Shown: piece by piece, positions 44,433-57,413 of the stretch
Position numbering within the stretch: the first letter of the stretch is position 1
Layout: each line of letters starts with the position of its first letter
NCBI GenBank assembly: GCA_933228895.1
Contig: OW121848.1
Coordinates: forward strand, 92,213,470 to 92,277,469
Direction of reading: 5' to 3'
Source of the DNA: Platycnemis pennipes
Taxonomy: Eukaryota > Arthropoda > Insecta > Odonata > Platycnemididae
Length of the DNA: 64,000 nucleotides
Translations under genes and position numbers: made by a program
The notes under the pieces: generated by a model
The model's database searches: none
What the model was told of the DNA's origin: nothing
The model's input: the letters and a program-made list of their open reading frames with translations, nothing else

Positions 44433-47400
44433 CCACAAAGGATACGTCGTGGCGCAGGGGTAAAGTACTCCTCTCTAGGCTGAAGCGGGAAACGGCCCGG
44501 GTTCGATTCTCCCCGCATGCACTTAATTTTTCCTCAGCATTTTGCATAACGACCTAGCCTGGTCATAAATATTTTTAAGGTGTTTATCCGGAAAGTTTTT
44601 ACGCTAAATTTACGCAGCCAATTGTTACCAACTTAGGAAATCTAAATAAAACAATATTTTTATTTTATATCGATTTATTTGTACTTCGGGATAAAAGCAC
44701 GGCTAACCGTGTGGAGCATGCGTAAAAGAGGAAGGGAACGTGCTTTTCTTCATCGACCTTAACTTGAATATCTCTGAATACGTCCTGTGAGCGGTCCCGT
44801 GCTGTGATTTGATCATCTGAATATTTGCTTTGATTTAATTTTCCAGGGACGTGATTTTGATCATAATTGCATTAAGGAAGGTGGTTCACCGTCGGAGTAA
44901 ATAATATTTAAGAAGAGTAATACGAAATAATGATGGCAATTACTTTTATTTTTGGTCTCGTTCCAAAGCAGAAGTGTTAGATTAAAATGAAAATGGCGCG
45001 GCGCGGATAGGCCAAGTCGTTCTTAACTTGAGCAACAGATGGCAGCACAGTAATGATTTAAAATTATCTCTCGTTTTTGTCAGTATTCTACTTTAAGCAA
45101 CATCTTAACGAGCTGTATTTTACACACGAAATACAGACTGATATAATGCCAATCGACTACGCTTGAATCAAGTGCGTTAATAAGTTAATGCAACGATTAA
45201 ATAGTCTTAAAAGTCGAGTTCTCGCGAATCCGGCATCTGTTGAGAGTAACCAAGTATTCCTGACTCCTTGGAACTTGTAATGCTGACAGAGCATGATTGG
45301 TTCATTGCTCGGCACAGTCTTTAATCGGCCCGGTGCGTCGCCGACTCCGTGCTTGACGACACCCTTGTAGCTGGTCGTTCTTTAGACGCCGCTGGGCTTT
45401 GTATCCATGAAGTGCGCCGTCCTGGCCACGCGGCTCGACTCAGCATGACCGAGGCGGGACGTGAAAAAATCGCCCGCGCGGGGAGGGGTTGGGGCGGCGG
45501 CTGCCGTGGAGGATGGCAGTTGTCGTGGTTAGGGGGGAAGATGGGAAGGGGTGGCAGGGTAGCAGCCACCCTTACCTATCTTCTCCAAGGGAGGGGGAGG
45601 GGTAGATCCCTAAATGGGGATCTGCTTCTCCCACCCGGGGAAGGGTACCCCCACCCGGTGGGAGGGGGCTTGATCCCAATCGGGATCGGCTAAGCCCCCT
45701 CTCATCTGGGTGGAGGGTCTTCTCTCTAAGGGGAGAGGAGCGTCATTTTCACTATCAACATCAATGGCTCTTTAGCGTGTCTCTCATTATCATCATTAAT
45801 AATCCAAATACACCCAGAAAATACCCTCTTTAAGACGCTTAAATTTAAGAATGTAGGGTAGATGGGTTTGAGTAATGAAGGGGCCCATAATACGCCCACC
45901 CCTCAGACCCCCCCGCGGATTTTCCCTCTGGCTCTGACCTCAGCTTATGTACATTGTGATTTCTAATTCTTTTTCCTCATTCACTCCGTTCCTGCCAAAC
46001 GCATTTACGTGAAATTGATTGCATTGTACTTGGATACATATTCCACGCTTTATGGTCACAAAATATGCCTTCATTATAATGACACTACTCATTTTTCATG
46101 CCGAATGAGTGACACACTCATCATGCAGGGAGGAAGGTGCAACTACGGGCATGCCATGTTCTGCATCAGAGCCTGAGCAGCTCTTAAGAGTCAGGGTAGA
46201 AGCCATCTTAAGAGGTAGGGTAGCAGCCATCCTAACAGTATGATTAGCAGTATGGGGTTGGAAGGAACGGAGGAGGCCCGAGCCCCAATAGGTATATTTA
46301 AAAGGAAATCAGCGTTGTTGTCCATTATCTTGCCAATTACAGGGAGTATTTACTGCTTAGGAAGTTAATAGGTCAGTGTCAAGGTCCGGGGAGGTACCTC
46401 GAGGGATTATTTTTACTTACCTCTATTACTCCGCTGTCTGGTGGTAATGCATGTTTTTATACAATGTCTGTCTCTCCCGTTGCAAATTAATTCAATCGAC
46501 TATACCTTAACTTCGCTACTTTTTACGTGTCTCCCGCGCCCTTATTGCTACATTGACGATATTATCACTACGCTTAATTGGGAGAATGGCGATGGTTTCA
46601 TAGAAGAATGGAAATACATTCGGCAAGATGACAATGTCGATTTCCGTCTTTAGCTATCATCGAGACGTAACTGATAAATCCACAGAGGGGATATGTCTAC
46701 CTATTTAGCCACTTTAGTCAGAAGTGATTGTGATGCGACGTGTGGATACCGAACCAAATCCTCGTGGCGTCACGGATCAGATAACCACTGCGTCTGCACC
46801 CGTTCAATGAGCGCGCGAGCTGGTGTCGTGAGCCGATACAACCCCTGCCGCCTCTGAGACTTTGAATTGATTACCAAAAAATCTGCGACCTCAATCAACA
46901 GAGGAGTCCACGTCGACGGGAATTTTCCTGGGCCCAGGAGGACTCGACCGTAGACACGCCTCTACTCCGGAGAGTGGTCGCTTACCTTTCGAGGGATCCC
47001 ACCTACCGGAAGACCCTCGCCGATGCTCCTTGGGGTGCATCCTTCACAGATACACCCTAGAAGTTTCAAAAATTATATTACACGCACCAAATACCATGAG
47101 GTATTCGGGCACTGAGTGGGATTTCACCACGCCCTGGCCAATCTCTTCCTCGTCATCGATCATCGTGTTTTCCATTTAGTTTCTCTCCCAAATTCCTGGT
47201 TTATGCATCGAGAAATTTACCCGGAGTTGCAGTAGCGTCATTGACATAAGTTTTGTCCTGATTTCTGTTACATTGTCATTTTCACAGAGAACGTTGCTAG
47301 CGAGCCGCATCGCGTCTTATCTGCATCACAACGTCCGCTTCTAACTTTCGAATTTCAGTCTTTCGTCCCCTCATCACGAATTCTTTCGTTCTAGCTTACA

Positions 47401-47536
47401 AGGGCTAACATGTATTATTGTAAGTATAGCAGTGGTTTACGAAACACCCCCATCGTCGGGGTTATGTTTTCAACAGTTTAAACAAAAAACGAGTATGAAT
47501 ATTATGCCTAGAAACACAATGCTTGGACTCTTGGAT
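44433..47536 (+). repeat. array unit 5 (type A, 3104 bp)
   Basis: Type A markers are at about 46704 and 46853. Private changes are GCCCGCGCGGGGAGG near 45473 and GGGGGGAAGATGG near 45531. Confidence 0.9.
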
Positions 47537-50500
47537 CCACAAAGGATACGTCGTGGCGCAGGGGTAAAGTACTCCTCTCTAGGCTGAAGCGGGAAACGGC
47601 CCGGGTTCGATTCTCCCCGCATGCACTTAATTTTTCCTCAGCATTTTGCATAACGACCTAGCCTGGTCATAAATATTTTTAAGGTGTTTATCCGGAAAGT
47701 TTTTACGCTAAATTTACGCAGCCAATTGTTACCAACTTAGGAAATCTAAATAAAACAATATTTTTATTTTATATCGATTTATTTGTACTTCGGGATAAAA
47801 GCACGGCTAACCGTGTGGAGCATGCGTAAAAGAGGAAGGGAACGTGCTTTTCTTCATCGACCTTAACTTGAATATCTCTGAATACGTCCTGTGAGCGGTC
47901 CCGTGCTGTGATTTGATCATCTGAATATTTGCTTTGATTTAATTTTCCAGGGACGTGATTTTGATCATAATTGCATTAAGGAAGGTGGTTCACCGTCGGA
48001 GTAAATAATATTTAAGAAGAGTAATACGAAATAATGATGGCAATTACTTTTATTTTTGGTCTCGTTCCAAAGCAGAAGTGTTAGATTAAAATGAAAATGG
48101 CGCGGCGCGGATAGGCCAAGTCGTTCTTAACTTGAGCAACAGATGGCAGCACAGTAATGATTTAAAATTATCTCTCGTTTTTGTCAGTATTCTACTTTAA
48201 GCAACATCTTAACGAGCTGTATTTTACACACGAAATACAGACTGATATAATGCCAATCGACTACGCTTGAATCAAGTGCGTTAATAAGTTAATGCAACGA
48301 TTAAATAGTCTTAAAAGTCGAGTTCTCGCGAATCCGGCATCTGTTGAGAGTAACCAAGTATTCCTGACTCCTTGGAACTTGTAATGCTGACAGAGCATGA
48401 TTGGTTCATTGCTCGGCACAGTCTTTAATCGGCCCGGTGCGTCGCCGACTCCGTGCTTGACGACACCCTTGTAGCTGGTCGTTCTTTAGACGCCGCTGGG
48501 CTTTGTATCCATGAAGTGCGCCGTCCTGGCCACGCGGCTCGACTCAGCATGACCGAGGCGGGACGTGAAAAAATCGCCCGCGTGGGGAGGGGTCGGGGCG
48601 GCGGATGCCGTGGAGGATGGCAGTTGTCGTGGTTAGGGGGGGAGATGGGAAGGGGTGGCAGGGTAGCAGCCACCCTTACCTATCTTCTCCAAGGGAGGGG
48701 GAGGGGTAGATCCCTAAATGGGGATCTGCTTCTCCCACCCGGGGAAGGGTACCCCCACCCGGTGGGAGGGGGCTTGATCCCGATCGGGATCGGCTAAGCC
48801 CCCTCTCATCTGGGTGGAGGGTCTTCTCTCTAAGGGGAGAGGAGCGTCATTTTCACTATCAACATCAATGGCTCTTTAGCGTCTCTCTCATTATCATCAT
48901 TAATAATCCAAATACACCCAGAAAATACCCTCTTTAAGACGCTTAAATTTAAGAATGTAGGGTAGATGGGTTTGAGTAATGAAGGGGCCCATAATACGCC
49001 CACCCCTCAGACCCCCCCGCGGATTTTCCCTCTGGCTCTGACCTCAGCTTATGTACATTGTGATTTCTAATTCTTTTTCCTCATTCACTCCGTTCCTGCC
49101 AAACGCATTTACGTGAAATTGATTGCATTGTACTTGGATACATATTCCACGCTTTATGGTCACAAAATATGCCTTCATTATAATGACACTACTCATTTTT
49201 CATGCCGAATGAGTGACACACTCATCATGCAGGGAGGAAGGTGCAACTACGGGCATGCCATGTTCTGCATCAGAGCCTGAGCAGCTCTTAAGAGTCAGGG
49301 TAGAAGCCATCTTAAGAGGTAGGGTAGCAGCCATCCTAACAGTATGATTAGCAGTATGGGGTTGGAAGGAACGGAGGAGGCCCGAGCCCCAATAGGTATA
49401 TTTAAAAGGAAATCAGCGTTGTTGTCCATTATCTTGCCAATTACAGGGAGTATTTACTGCTTAGGAAGTTAATAGGTCAGTGTCAAGGTCCGGGGAGGTA
49501 CCTCGAGGGATTATTTTTACTTACCTCTATTACTCCGCTGTCTGGTGGTAATGCATGTTTTTATACAATGTCTGTCTCTCCCGTTGCAAATTAATTCAAT
49601 CGACTATACCTTAACTTCGCTACTTTTTACGTGTCTCCCGCGCCCTTATTGCTACATTGACGATATTATCACTACGCTTAATTGGGAGAATGGCGATGGT
49701 TTCATAGAAGAATGGAAATACATTCGGCAAGATGACAATGTCGATTTCCGTCTTTAGCTATCATCGAGACGTAACTGATAAATCCACAGAGGGGATATGT
49801 CTACCTATTTAGCCACTTTAGTCAGAAGTGGTTGTGATGCGACGTGTGGATACCGAACCAAATCCTCGTGGCGTCACGGATCAGATAACCACTGCGTCTG
49901 CACCCGTTCAATGAGCGCGCGAGCTGGTGTCGTGAGCCGATACAACCCCTGCCGCCTCGGAGACTGTGAATTAATTACCAAAAAATCTGCGACCTCGATC
50001 AACAGAGGAGTCCACGTCGACGGGAATTTTCCTGGGCCCAGGAAGACTCGACCGTTGACACGCCTCTACTCCGGAGATTTGTCGCTTACCTTTCGAGGGA
50101 TTCCACCTACCGGAAGACCCTCGCCGATGCTCCTTGGGGTGCATCCTTTACGGATAAACCCTAGAAGTTTCAAAAATTATATTACACGCACCAAATACCA
50201 CGAGGTATTCGGGCACTGAGTGGGATTTCACCCCGCCCTGGCCAATCTCTTCCTCGTCATCGATCATCGTGTTTTCCATTTAGTTTCTCTCCCAAATTCC
50301 TGGTTTATGCATCGAGAAATTTACGCGGAGTTGCAGTAGCGTCATTGACATAAGTTTTGTCCTGATTTCTGTTACATTGTCATTTTCACAGAGAACGTTG
50401 CTAGCGAGCCGCATCGGATTGAAGTCTTATCTGCATCACAACGTCGGCTTCTAACTTTCGAATTTCAGTCTTTCGTCCCCTCATCACGAATTCTTTCGTT

Positions 50501-50646
50501 CTAGCTTACAAGGGCTAACATGTATTATTGTAAGTATAGTAGTGGTTTACGAAACACCCCCATCGTCGGGGTTATGCTTTCAACAGTTTAAACAAAAAAC
50601 GAGTCTGAATATTATGCCTAGAAACACAATGCTTGGACTCTTGGAT
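47537..50646 (+). repeat. array unit 6 (type C, 3110 bp)
   Basis: It has TTAGCCACTTTAG (about 49808) but CTCGGAGACTGTG, and CCGTTGACACG instead of CCGTAGACACG near 50053. The distal end carries CGGATTGAAGTCTT (about 50412) and GAGTCTGAATATT (about 50602), variants also seen at the left edge of the array and at the end of unit 8. Confidence 0.9.
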
Positions 50647-53600
50647 CCACAAAGGATACGTCGTGGCGCAGGGGTAAAGTACTCCTCACTAGGCTGAAGC
50701 GGGAAACGGCCCGGGTTCGATTCTCCCCGCATGCACTTAATTTTTCCTCAGCATTTTGCATAACGACCTAGCCTGGTCATAAATATTTTTAAGGTGTTTA
50801 TCCGGAAAGTTTTTTACGCTAAATTTACGCAGCCAATTGTTACCAACTTAGGAAATCTAAATAAAACAATATTTTTATTTTATATCGATTTATTTGTACT
50901 TCGGGATAAAAGCACGGCTAACCGTGTGGAGCATGCGTAAAAGAGAAAGGGAACGTGCTTTTCTTCATCGACCTTAACTTGAATATCTCTGAATACGTCC
51001 TGTGAGCGGTCCCGTGCTGTGATTTGATCATCTGAATATTTGCTTTGATTTAATTTTCCAGGGACGTGATTTTAATCATAATTGCATTAAGGAAGGTGGT
51101 TCACCGTCGGAGTAAATAATATTTAAGAAGAGTAATACGAAATAATGATGGCAATTACTTTTATTTTTGGTCTCGTTCCAAAGCAGAAGTGTTAGATTAA
51201 AATGAAAATGGCGCGGCGCGGATAGGCCAAGTCGTTCTTAACTTGAGCAACAGATGGCAGCACAGTAATGATTTAAAATTATCTCTCGTTTTTGTCAGTA
51301 TTCTACTTTAAGCAACATCTTAACGAGCTGTATTTTACACACGAAATACAGACTGATATAATGCCAATCGACTACGCTTGAATCAAGTGCGTTAATAAGT
51401 TAATGCAACGATTAAATAGTCTTAAAAGTCGAGTTCTCGCGAATCCGGCATCTGTTGAGAGTAACCAAGTATTCCTGACTCCTTGGAACTTGTAATGCTG
51501 ACAGAGCATGATTGGTTCATTGCTCGGCACAGTCTTTAATCGGCCCGGTGCGTCGCCGACTCCGTGCTTGACGACACCCTTGTAGCTGGTCGTTCTTTAG
51601 ACGCCGCTGGGCTTTGTATCCATGAAGTGCGCCGTCCTGGCCACGCGGCTCGACTCAGCATGACCGAGGCGGGACGTGAAAAAATCGCCCGCGTGGGGAG
51701 GGGTCGGGGCGGCGGCTGCCGTGGAGGGTGGCAGTTGTCGTGGTTAGGGGGGGAGATGGGAAGGGGTGGCAGGGTAGCAGCCACCCTTACCTACCTTCTC
51801 CAAGGGAGGGGGAGGGGTAGATCCCTAAATGGGGATCTGCTTCTCCCACCCGGGGAAGGGTACCCCCACCCGGTGGGAGGGGGCTTGATCCCGATCGGGA
51901 TCGGCTAAGCCCCCTCTCATCTGGGTGGAGGGTCTTCTCTCTAAGGGGAGAGGAGCGTCATTTTCACTATCAACATCAATGGCTCTTTAGCGTCTCTCTC
52001 ATTATCATCATTAATAATCCAAATACACCCAGAAAATACCCTCTTTAAGACGCTTAAATTTAAGAATGTAGGGTAGATGGGTTTGAGTAATGAAGGGGCC
52101 CATAATACGCCCACCCCTCAGACCCCCCCGCGGATTTTCCCTCTGGCTCTGACCTCAGCTTATGTACATTGTGATTTCTAATTCTTTTTCCTCATTCACT
52201 CCGTTCCTGCCAAACGCATTTACGTGAAATTGATTGCATTGTACTTGGATACATATTCTACGCTTTATGGTCACAAAATATGCCTTCATTATAATGACAC
52301 TACTCATTTTTCATGCCGAATGAGTGACACACTCATCATGCAGGGAGGAAGGTGCAACTACGGGCATGCCATGTTCTGCATCAGAGCCTGAGCAGCTCTT
52401 AAGAGTCAGGGTAGAAGCCATCTTAAGAGGTAGGGTAGCAGCCATCCTAACAGTATGATTAGCAGTATGGGGTTGGAAGGAACGGAGGAGGCCCGAGCCC
52501 CAATAGGTATATTTAAAAGGAAATCAGCGTTGTTGTCCATTATCTTGCCAATTACAGGGAGTATTTACTGCTTAGGAAGTTAATAGGTCAGTGTCAAGGT
52601 CCGGGGAGGTACCTCGAGGGATTATTTTTACTTACCTCTATTACTCCGCTGTCTGGTGGTAATGCATGTTTTTATACAATGTCTGTCTCTCCCGTTGCAA
52701 ATTAATTCAATCGACTATACCTTAACTTCGCTACTTTTTACGTGTCTCCCGCGCCCTTATTGCTACATTGACGATATTATCACTACGCTTAATTGGGAGA
52801 ATGGCGATGGTTTCATAGAAGAATGGAAATACATTCGGCAAGATGACAATGTCGATTTCCGTCTTTAGCTATCATCGAGACGTAACTGATAAATCCACAG
52901 AGGGGATATGTCTACCTATTTAGCCACTTTAGTCAGAAGTGATTGTGATGCGACGTGTGGATACCGAACCAAATCCTCGTGGCGTCACGGATCAGATAAC
53001 CACTGCGTCTGCACCCGTTCAATGAGCGCGCGAGCTGGTGTCGTGAGCCGATACAACCCCTGCCGCCTCGGAGACTGTGAATTAATTACCAAAAAATCTG
53101 CGACCTCGATCAACAGAGGAGTCCACGTCGACGGGAATTTTCCTGGGCCCAGGAAGACTCGACCGTTGACACGCCTCTACTCCGGAGAGTTGTCGCTTAC
53201 CTTTCGAGGGATTCCACCTACCGGAAGACCCTCGCCGATGCTCCTTGGGGTGCATCCTTTACGGATAAACCCTAGAAGTTTCAAAAATTATATTACACGC
53301 ACCAAATACCACGAGGTATTCGGGCACTGAGTGCGATTTCACCCCGCCCTGGCCAATCTCTTCCTCGTCATCGATCATCGTGTTTTCCATTTAGTTTCTC
53401 TCCCAAATTCCTGGTTTATGCATCGAGAAATTTACGCGGAGTTGCAGTAGCGTCATTGACATAAGTTTTGTCCTGATTTCTGTTACATTGTCATTTTCAC
53501 AGAGAACGTTGCTAGCGAGCCGCATCGCGTCTTATCTGCATCACAACGTCCGCTTCTAACTTTCGAATTTCAGTCTTTCGTCCCCTCATCACGAATTCTT

Positions 53601-53751
53601 TCGTTCTAGCTTACAAGGGCTAACATGTATTATTGTAAGTATAGCAGTGGTTTACGAAACACCCCCATCGTCGGGGTTATGTTTTCAACAGTTTAAACAA
53701 AAAACGAGTATGAATATTATGCCTAGAAACACAATGCTTGGACTCTTGGAC
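50647..53751 (+). repeat. array unit 7 (type C, 3105 bp)
   Basis: It begins with six T in AAAGTTTTTTACG, has CCGTTGACACG near 53163 and a private ATTCTACGC near 52256. Its distal end has the A/B-type CGCGTCTTATC and GAGTATGAATATT, unlike units 6 and 8. Confidence 0.9.
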
Positions 53752-56700
53752 CCACAAAGGATACGTCGTGGCGCAGGGGTAAAGTACTCCTCTCTAGGCT
53801 GAAGCGGGAAACGGCCCGGGTTCGATTCTCCCCGCATGCACTTAATTTTTCCTCAGCATTTTGCATAACGACCTAGCCTGGTCATAAATATTTTTAAGGT
53901 GTTTATCCGGAAAGTTTTTACGCTAAATTTACGCAGCCAATTGTTACCAACTTAGGAAATCTAAATAAAACAATATTTTTATTTTATATCGATTTATTTG
54001 TACTTCGGGATAAAAGCACGGCTAACCGTGTGGAGCATGCGTAAAAGAGAAAGGGAACGTGCTTTTCTTCATCGACCTTAACTTGAATATCTCTGAATAC
54101 GTCCTGTGAGCGGTCCCGTGCTGTGATTTGATCATCTGAATATTTGCTTTGATTTAATTTTCCAGGGACGTGATTTTAATCATAATTGCATTAAGGAAGG
54201 TGGTTCACCGTCGGAGTAAATAATATTTAAGAAGAGTAATACGAAATAATGATGGCAATTACTTTTATTTTTGGTCTCGTTCCAAAGCAGAAGTGTTAGA
54301 TTAAAATGAAAATGGCGCGGCGCGGATAGGCCAAGTCGTTCTTAACTTGAGCAACAGATGGCAGCACAGTAATGATTTAAAATTATCTCTCGTTTTTGTC
54401 AGTATTCTACTTTAAGCAACATCTTAACGAGCTGTATTTTACACACGAAATACAGACTGATATAATGCCAATCGACTACGCTTGAATCAAGTGCGTTAAT
54501 AAGTTAATGCAACGATTAAATAGTCTTAAAAGTCGAGTTCTCGCGAATCCGGCATCTGTTGAGAGTAACCAAGTATTCCTGACTCCTTGGAACTTGTAAT
54601 GCTGACAGAGCATGATTGGTTCATTGCTCGGCACAGTCTTTAATCGGCCCGGTGCGTCGCCGACTCCGTGCTTGACGACACCCTTGTAGCTGGTCGTTCT
54701 TTAGACGCCGCTGGGCTTTGTATCCATGAAGTGCGCCGTCCTGGCCACGCGGCTCGACTCAGCATGACCGAGGCGGGACGTGAAAAAATCGCCCGCGTGG
54801 GGAGGGGTCGGGGCGGCGGCTGCCGTGGAGGATGGCAGTTGTCGTGGTTAGGGGGGGAGATGGGAAGGGGTGGCAGGGTAGCAGCCACCCTTACCTACCT
54901 TCTCCAAGGGAGGGGGAGGGGTAGATCCCTAAATGGGAATCTGCTTCTCCCACCCGGGGAAGGGTACCCCCACCCGGTGGGAGGGGGCTTGATCCCGATC
55001 GGGATCGGCTAAGCCCCCTCTCATCTGGGTGGAGGGTCTTCTCTCTAAGGGGAGAGGAGCGTCATTTTCACTATCAACATCAATGGCTCTTCAGCGTCTC
55101 TCTCATTATCATCATTAATAATCCAAATACACCCAGAAAATACCCTCTTTAAGACGCTTAAATTTAAGAATGTAGGGTAGATGGGTTTGAGTAATGAAGG
55201 GGCCCATAATACGCCCACCCCTCAGACCCCCCCGCGGATTTTCCCTCTGGCTCTGACCTCAGCTTATGTACATTGTGATTTCTAATTCTTTTTCCTCATT
55301 CACTCCGTTCCTGCCAAACGCATTTACGTGAAATTGATTGCATTGTACTTGGATACATATTCCACGCTTTATGGTCACAAAATATGCCTTCATTATAATG
55401 ACACTACTCATTTTTCATGCCGAATGAGTGACACACTCATCATGCAGGGAGGAAGGTGCAACTACGGGCATGCCATGTTCTGCATCAGAGCCTGAGCAGC
55501 TCTTAAGAGTCAGGGTAGAAGCCATCTTAAGAGGTAGGGTAGCAGCCATCCTAACAGTATGATTAGCAGTATGGGGTTGGAAGGAACGGAGGAGGCCCGA
55601 GCCCCAATAGGTATATTTAAAAGGAAATCAGCGTTGTTGTCCATTATCTTGCCAATTACAGGGAGTATTTACTGCTTAGGAAGTTAATAGGTCAGTGTCA
55701 AGGTCCGGGGAGGTACCTCGAGGGATTATTTTTACTTACCTCTATTACTCCGCTGTCTGGTGGTAATGCATGTTTTTATACAATGTCTGTCTCTCCCGTT
55801 GCAAATTAATTCAATCGACTATACCTTAACTTCGCTACTTTTTACGTGTCTCCCGCGCCCTTATTGCTACATTGACGATATTATCACTACGCTTAATTGG
55901 GAGAATGGCGATGGTTTCATAGAAGAATGGAAATACATTCGGCAAGATGACAATGTCGATTTCCGTCTTTAGCTATCATCGAGACGTAACTGATAAATCC
56001 GCAGAGGGGATATGTCTACCTATTTAGTCAGAAGTGATTGTGATGCGACGTGTGGATACCGAACCAAATCCTCGTGGCGTCACGGATCAGATAACCACTG
56101 CGTCTGCACCCGTTCAATGAGCGCGCGAACTGGTGTCGTGAGCCGATACAACCCCTGCCGCCTCGGAGACTGTGAATTGATTACCAAAAAATCTGCGACC
56201 TCGATCAACAGAGGAGTCCACGTCGACGGGAATTTTCCTGGGCCCAGGAAGACTCGACCGTTGACACGCCTCTACTCCGGAGAGTTGTCGCTTACCTTTC
56301 GAGGGATTCCACCTACCGGAAGACCCTCGCCGATGCTCCTTGGGGTGCATCCTTTACGGATAAACCCTAGAAGTTTCAAAAATTATATTACACGCACCAA
56401 ATACCATGAGGTATTCGGGCACTGAGTGGGATTTCACCCCGCCCTGGCCAATCTCTTCCTCGTCATCGATCATCGTGTTTTCCATTTAGTTTCTCTCCCA
56501 AATTCCTGGTTTATGCATCGAGAAATTTACGCGGAGTTGCAGTAGCGTCATTGACATAAGTTTTGTCCTGATTTCTGTTACATTGTCATTTTCACAGAGA
56601 ACGTTGCTAGCGAGCCGCATCGGATTGAAGTCTTATCTGCATCACAACGTCGGCTTCTAACTTTCGAATTTCAGTCTTTCGTCCCCTCATCACGAATTCT

Positions 56701-56852
56701 TTCGTTCTAGCTTACAAGGGCTAACATGTATTATTGTAAGTATAGTAGTGGTTTACGAAACACCCCCATCGTCGGGGTTATGCTTTCAACAGTTTAAACA
56801 AAAAACGAGTCTGAATATTATGCCTAGAAACACAATGCTTGGACTCTTGGAT
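53752..56852 (+). repeat. array unit 8 (type D, 3101 bp)
   Basis: It lacks the 9-bp segment (CTATTTAGTCAG near 56022) yet has CCGTTGACACG (about 56260). The distal end has CGGATTGAAGTCTT and GAGTCTGAATATT. A private AAATGGGAATCTGC near 54931 weakens one hairpin stem. Confidence 0.9.
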
Positions 56853-57413
56853 CCACAAAGGATACGTCGTGGCGCAGGGGTAAAGTACTCCTCTCTAGGC
56901 TGAAGCGGGAAACGGCCCGGGTTCGATTCTCCCCGCATGCACTTAATTTTTCCTCAGCATTTTGCATAACGACCTAGCCTGGTCATAAATATTTTTAAGG
57001 TGTTTATCCGGAAAGTTTTTTACGCTAAATTTACGCAGCCAATTGTTACCAACTTAGGAAATCTAAATAAAACAATATTTTTATTTTATATCGATTTATT
57101 TGTACTTCGGGATAAAAGCACGGCTAACCGTGTGGAGCATGCGTAAAAGAGAAAGGGAACGTGCTTTTCTTCATCGACCTTAACTTGAATATCTCTGAAT
57201 ACGTCCTGTGAGCGGTCCCGTGCTGTGATTTGATCATCTGAATATTTGCTTTGATTTAATTTTCCAGGGACGTGATTTTGATCATAATTGCATTAAGGAA
57301 GGTGGTTCACCGTCGGAGTAAATAATATTTAAGAAGAGTAATACGAAATAATGATGGCAATTACTTTTATTTTTGGTCTCGTTCCAAAGCAGAAGTGTTA
57401 GATTAAAATGAAA
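56853..57413 (+). repeat. array unit 9 (partial, 561 bp)
   Basis: It contains the tRNA-like head (A box 56870) and the start of the AT-rich part. It stops after TTAGATTAAAATGAAAA where other units continue TGGCGCGGCGCGG. Confidence 0.9.

Larger units (their letters stand above)
31727..57413 (+). repeat. 25.7-kb tandem array of a ~3.1-kb unit (8 full + 1 partial)
   Basis: The head-to-tail array is anchored on a tRNA-like A box at 32059, 35164, 38259, 41363, 44450, 47554, 50664, 53769 and 56870. Spacings are 3105, 3095, 3104, 3087, 3104, 3110, 3105 and 3101 bp. Units are nearly identical; differences are scattered single bases plus a 9-bp, an 8-bp, a ~4-6-bp and 1-bp indels. Unit order: tRNA-like head; AT-rich ~800 bp; GC/CpG-rich hairpin block (~400 bp); AT-rich middle; short open frames; splice-like segment. 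No rRNA, snRNA, histone or known transposon protein is recognised. The right end breaks off at TTAGATTAAAATGAAAA into single-copy DNA at 57414. Satellite or megasatellite DNA is the simplest label. Confidence 0.95.

Noticed and set aside
31727..57413. rDNA spacer, 5S, snRNA or histone cluster explanation of the array
   Set aside because: No recognisable 5S, U-snRNA, rRNA or histone coding sequence was seen in the unit on either strand.
31727..57413. CRISPR-like array
   Set aside because: Repeats are 3.1 kb and contiguous, without spacers, in a eukaryotic context.
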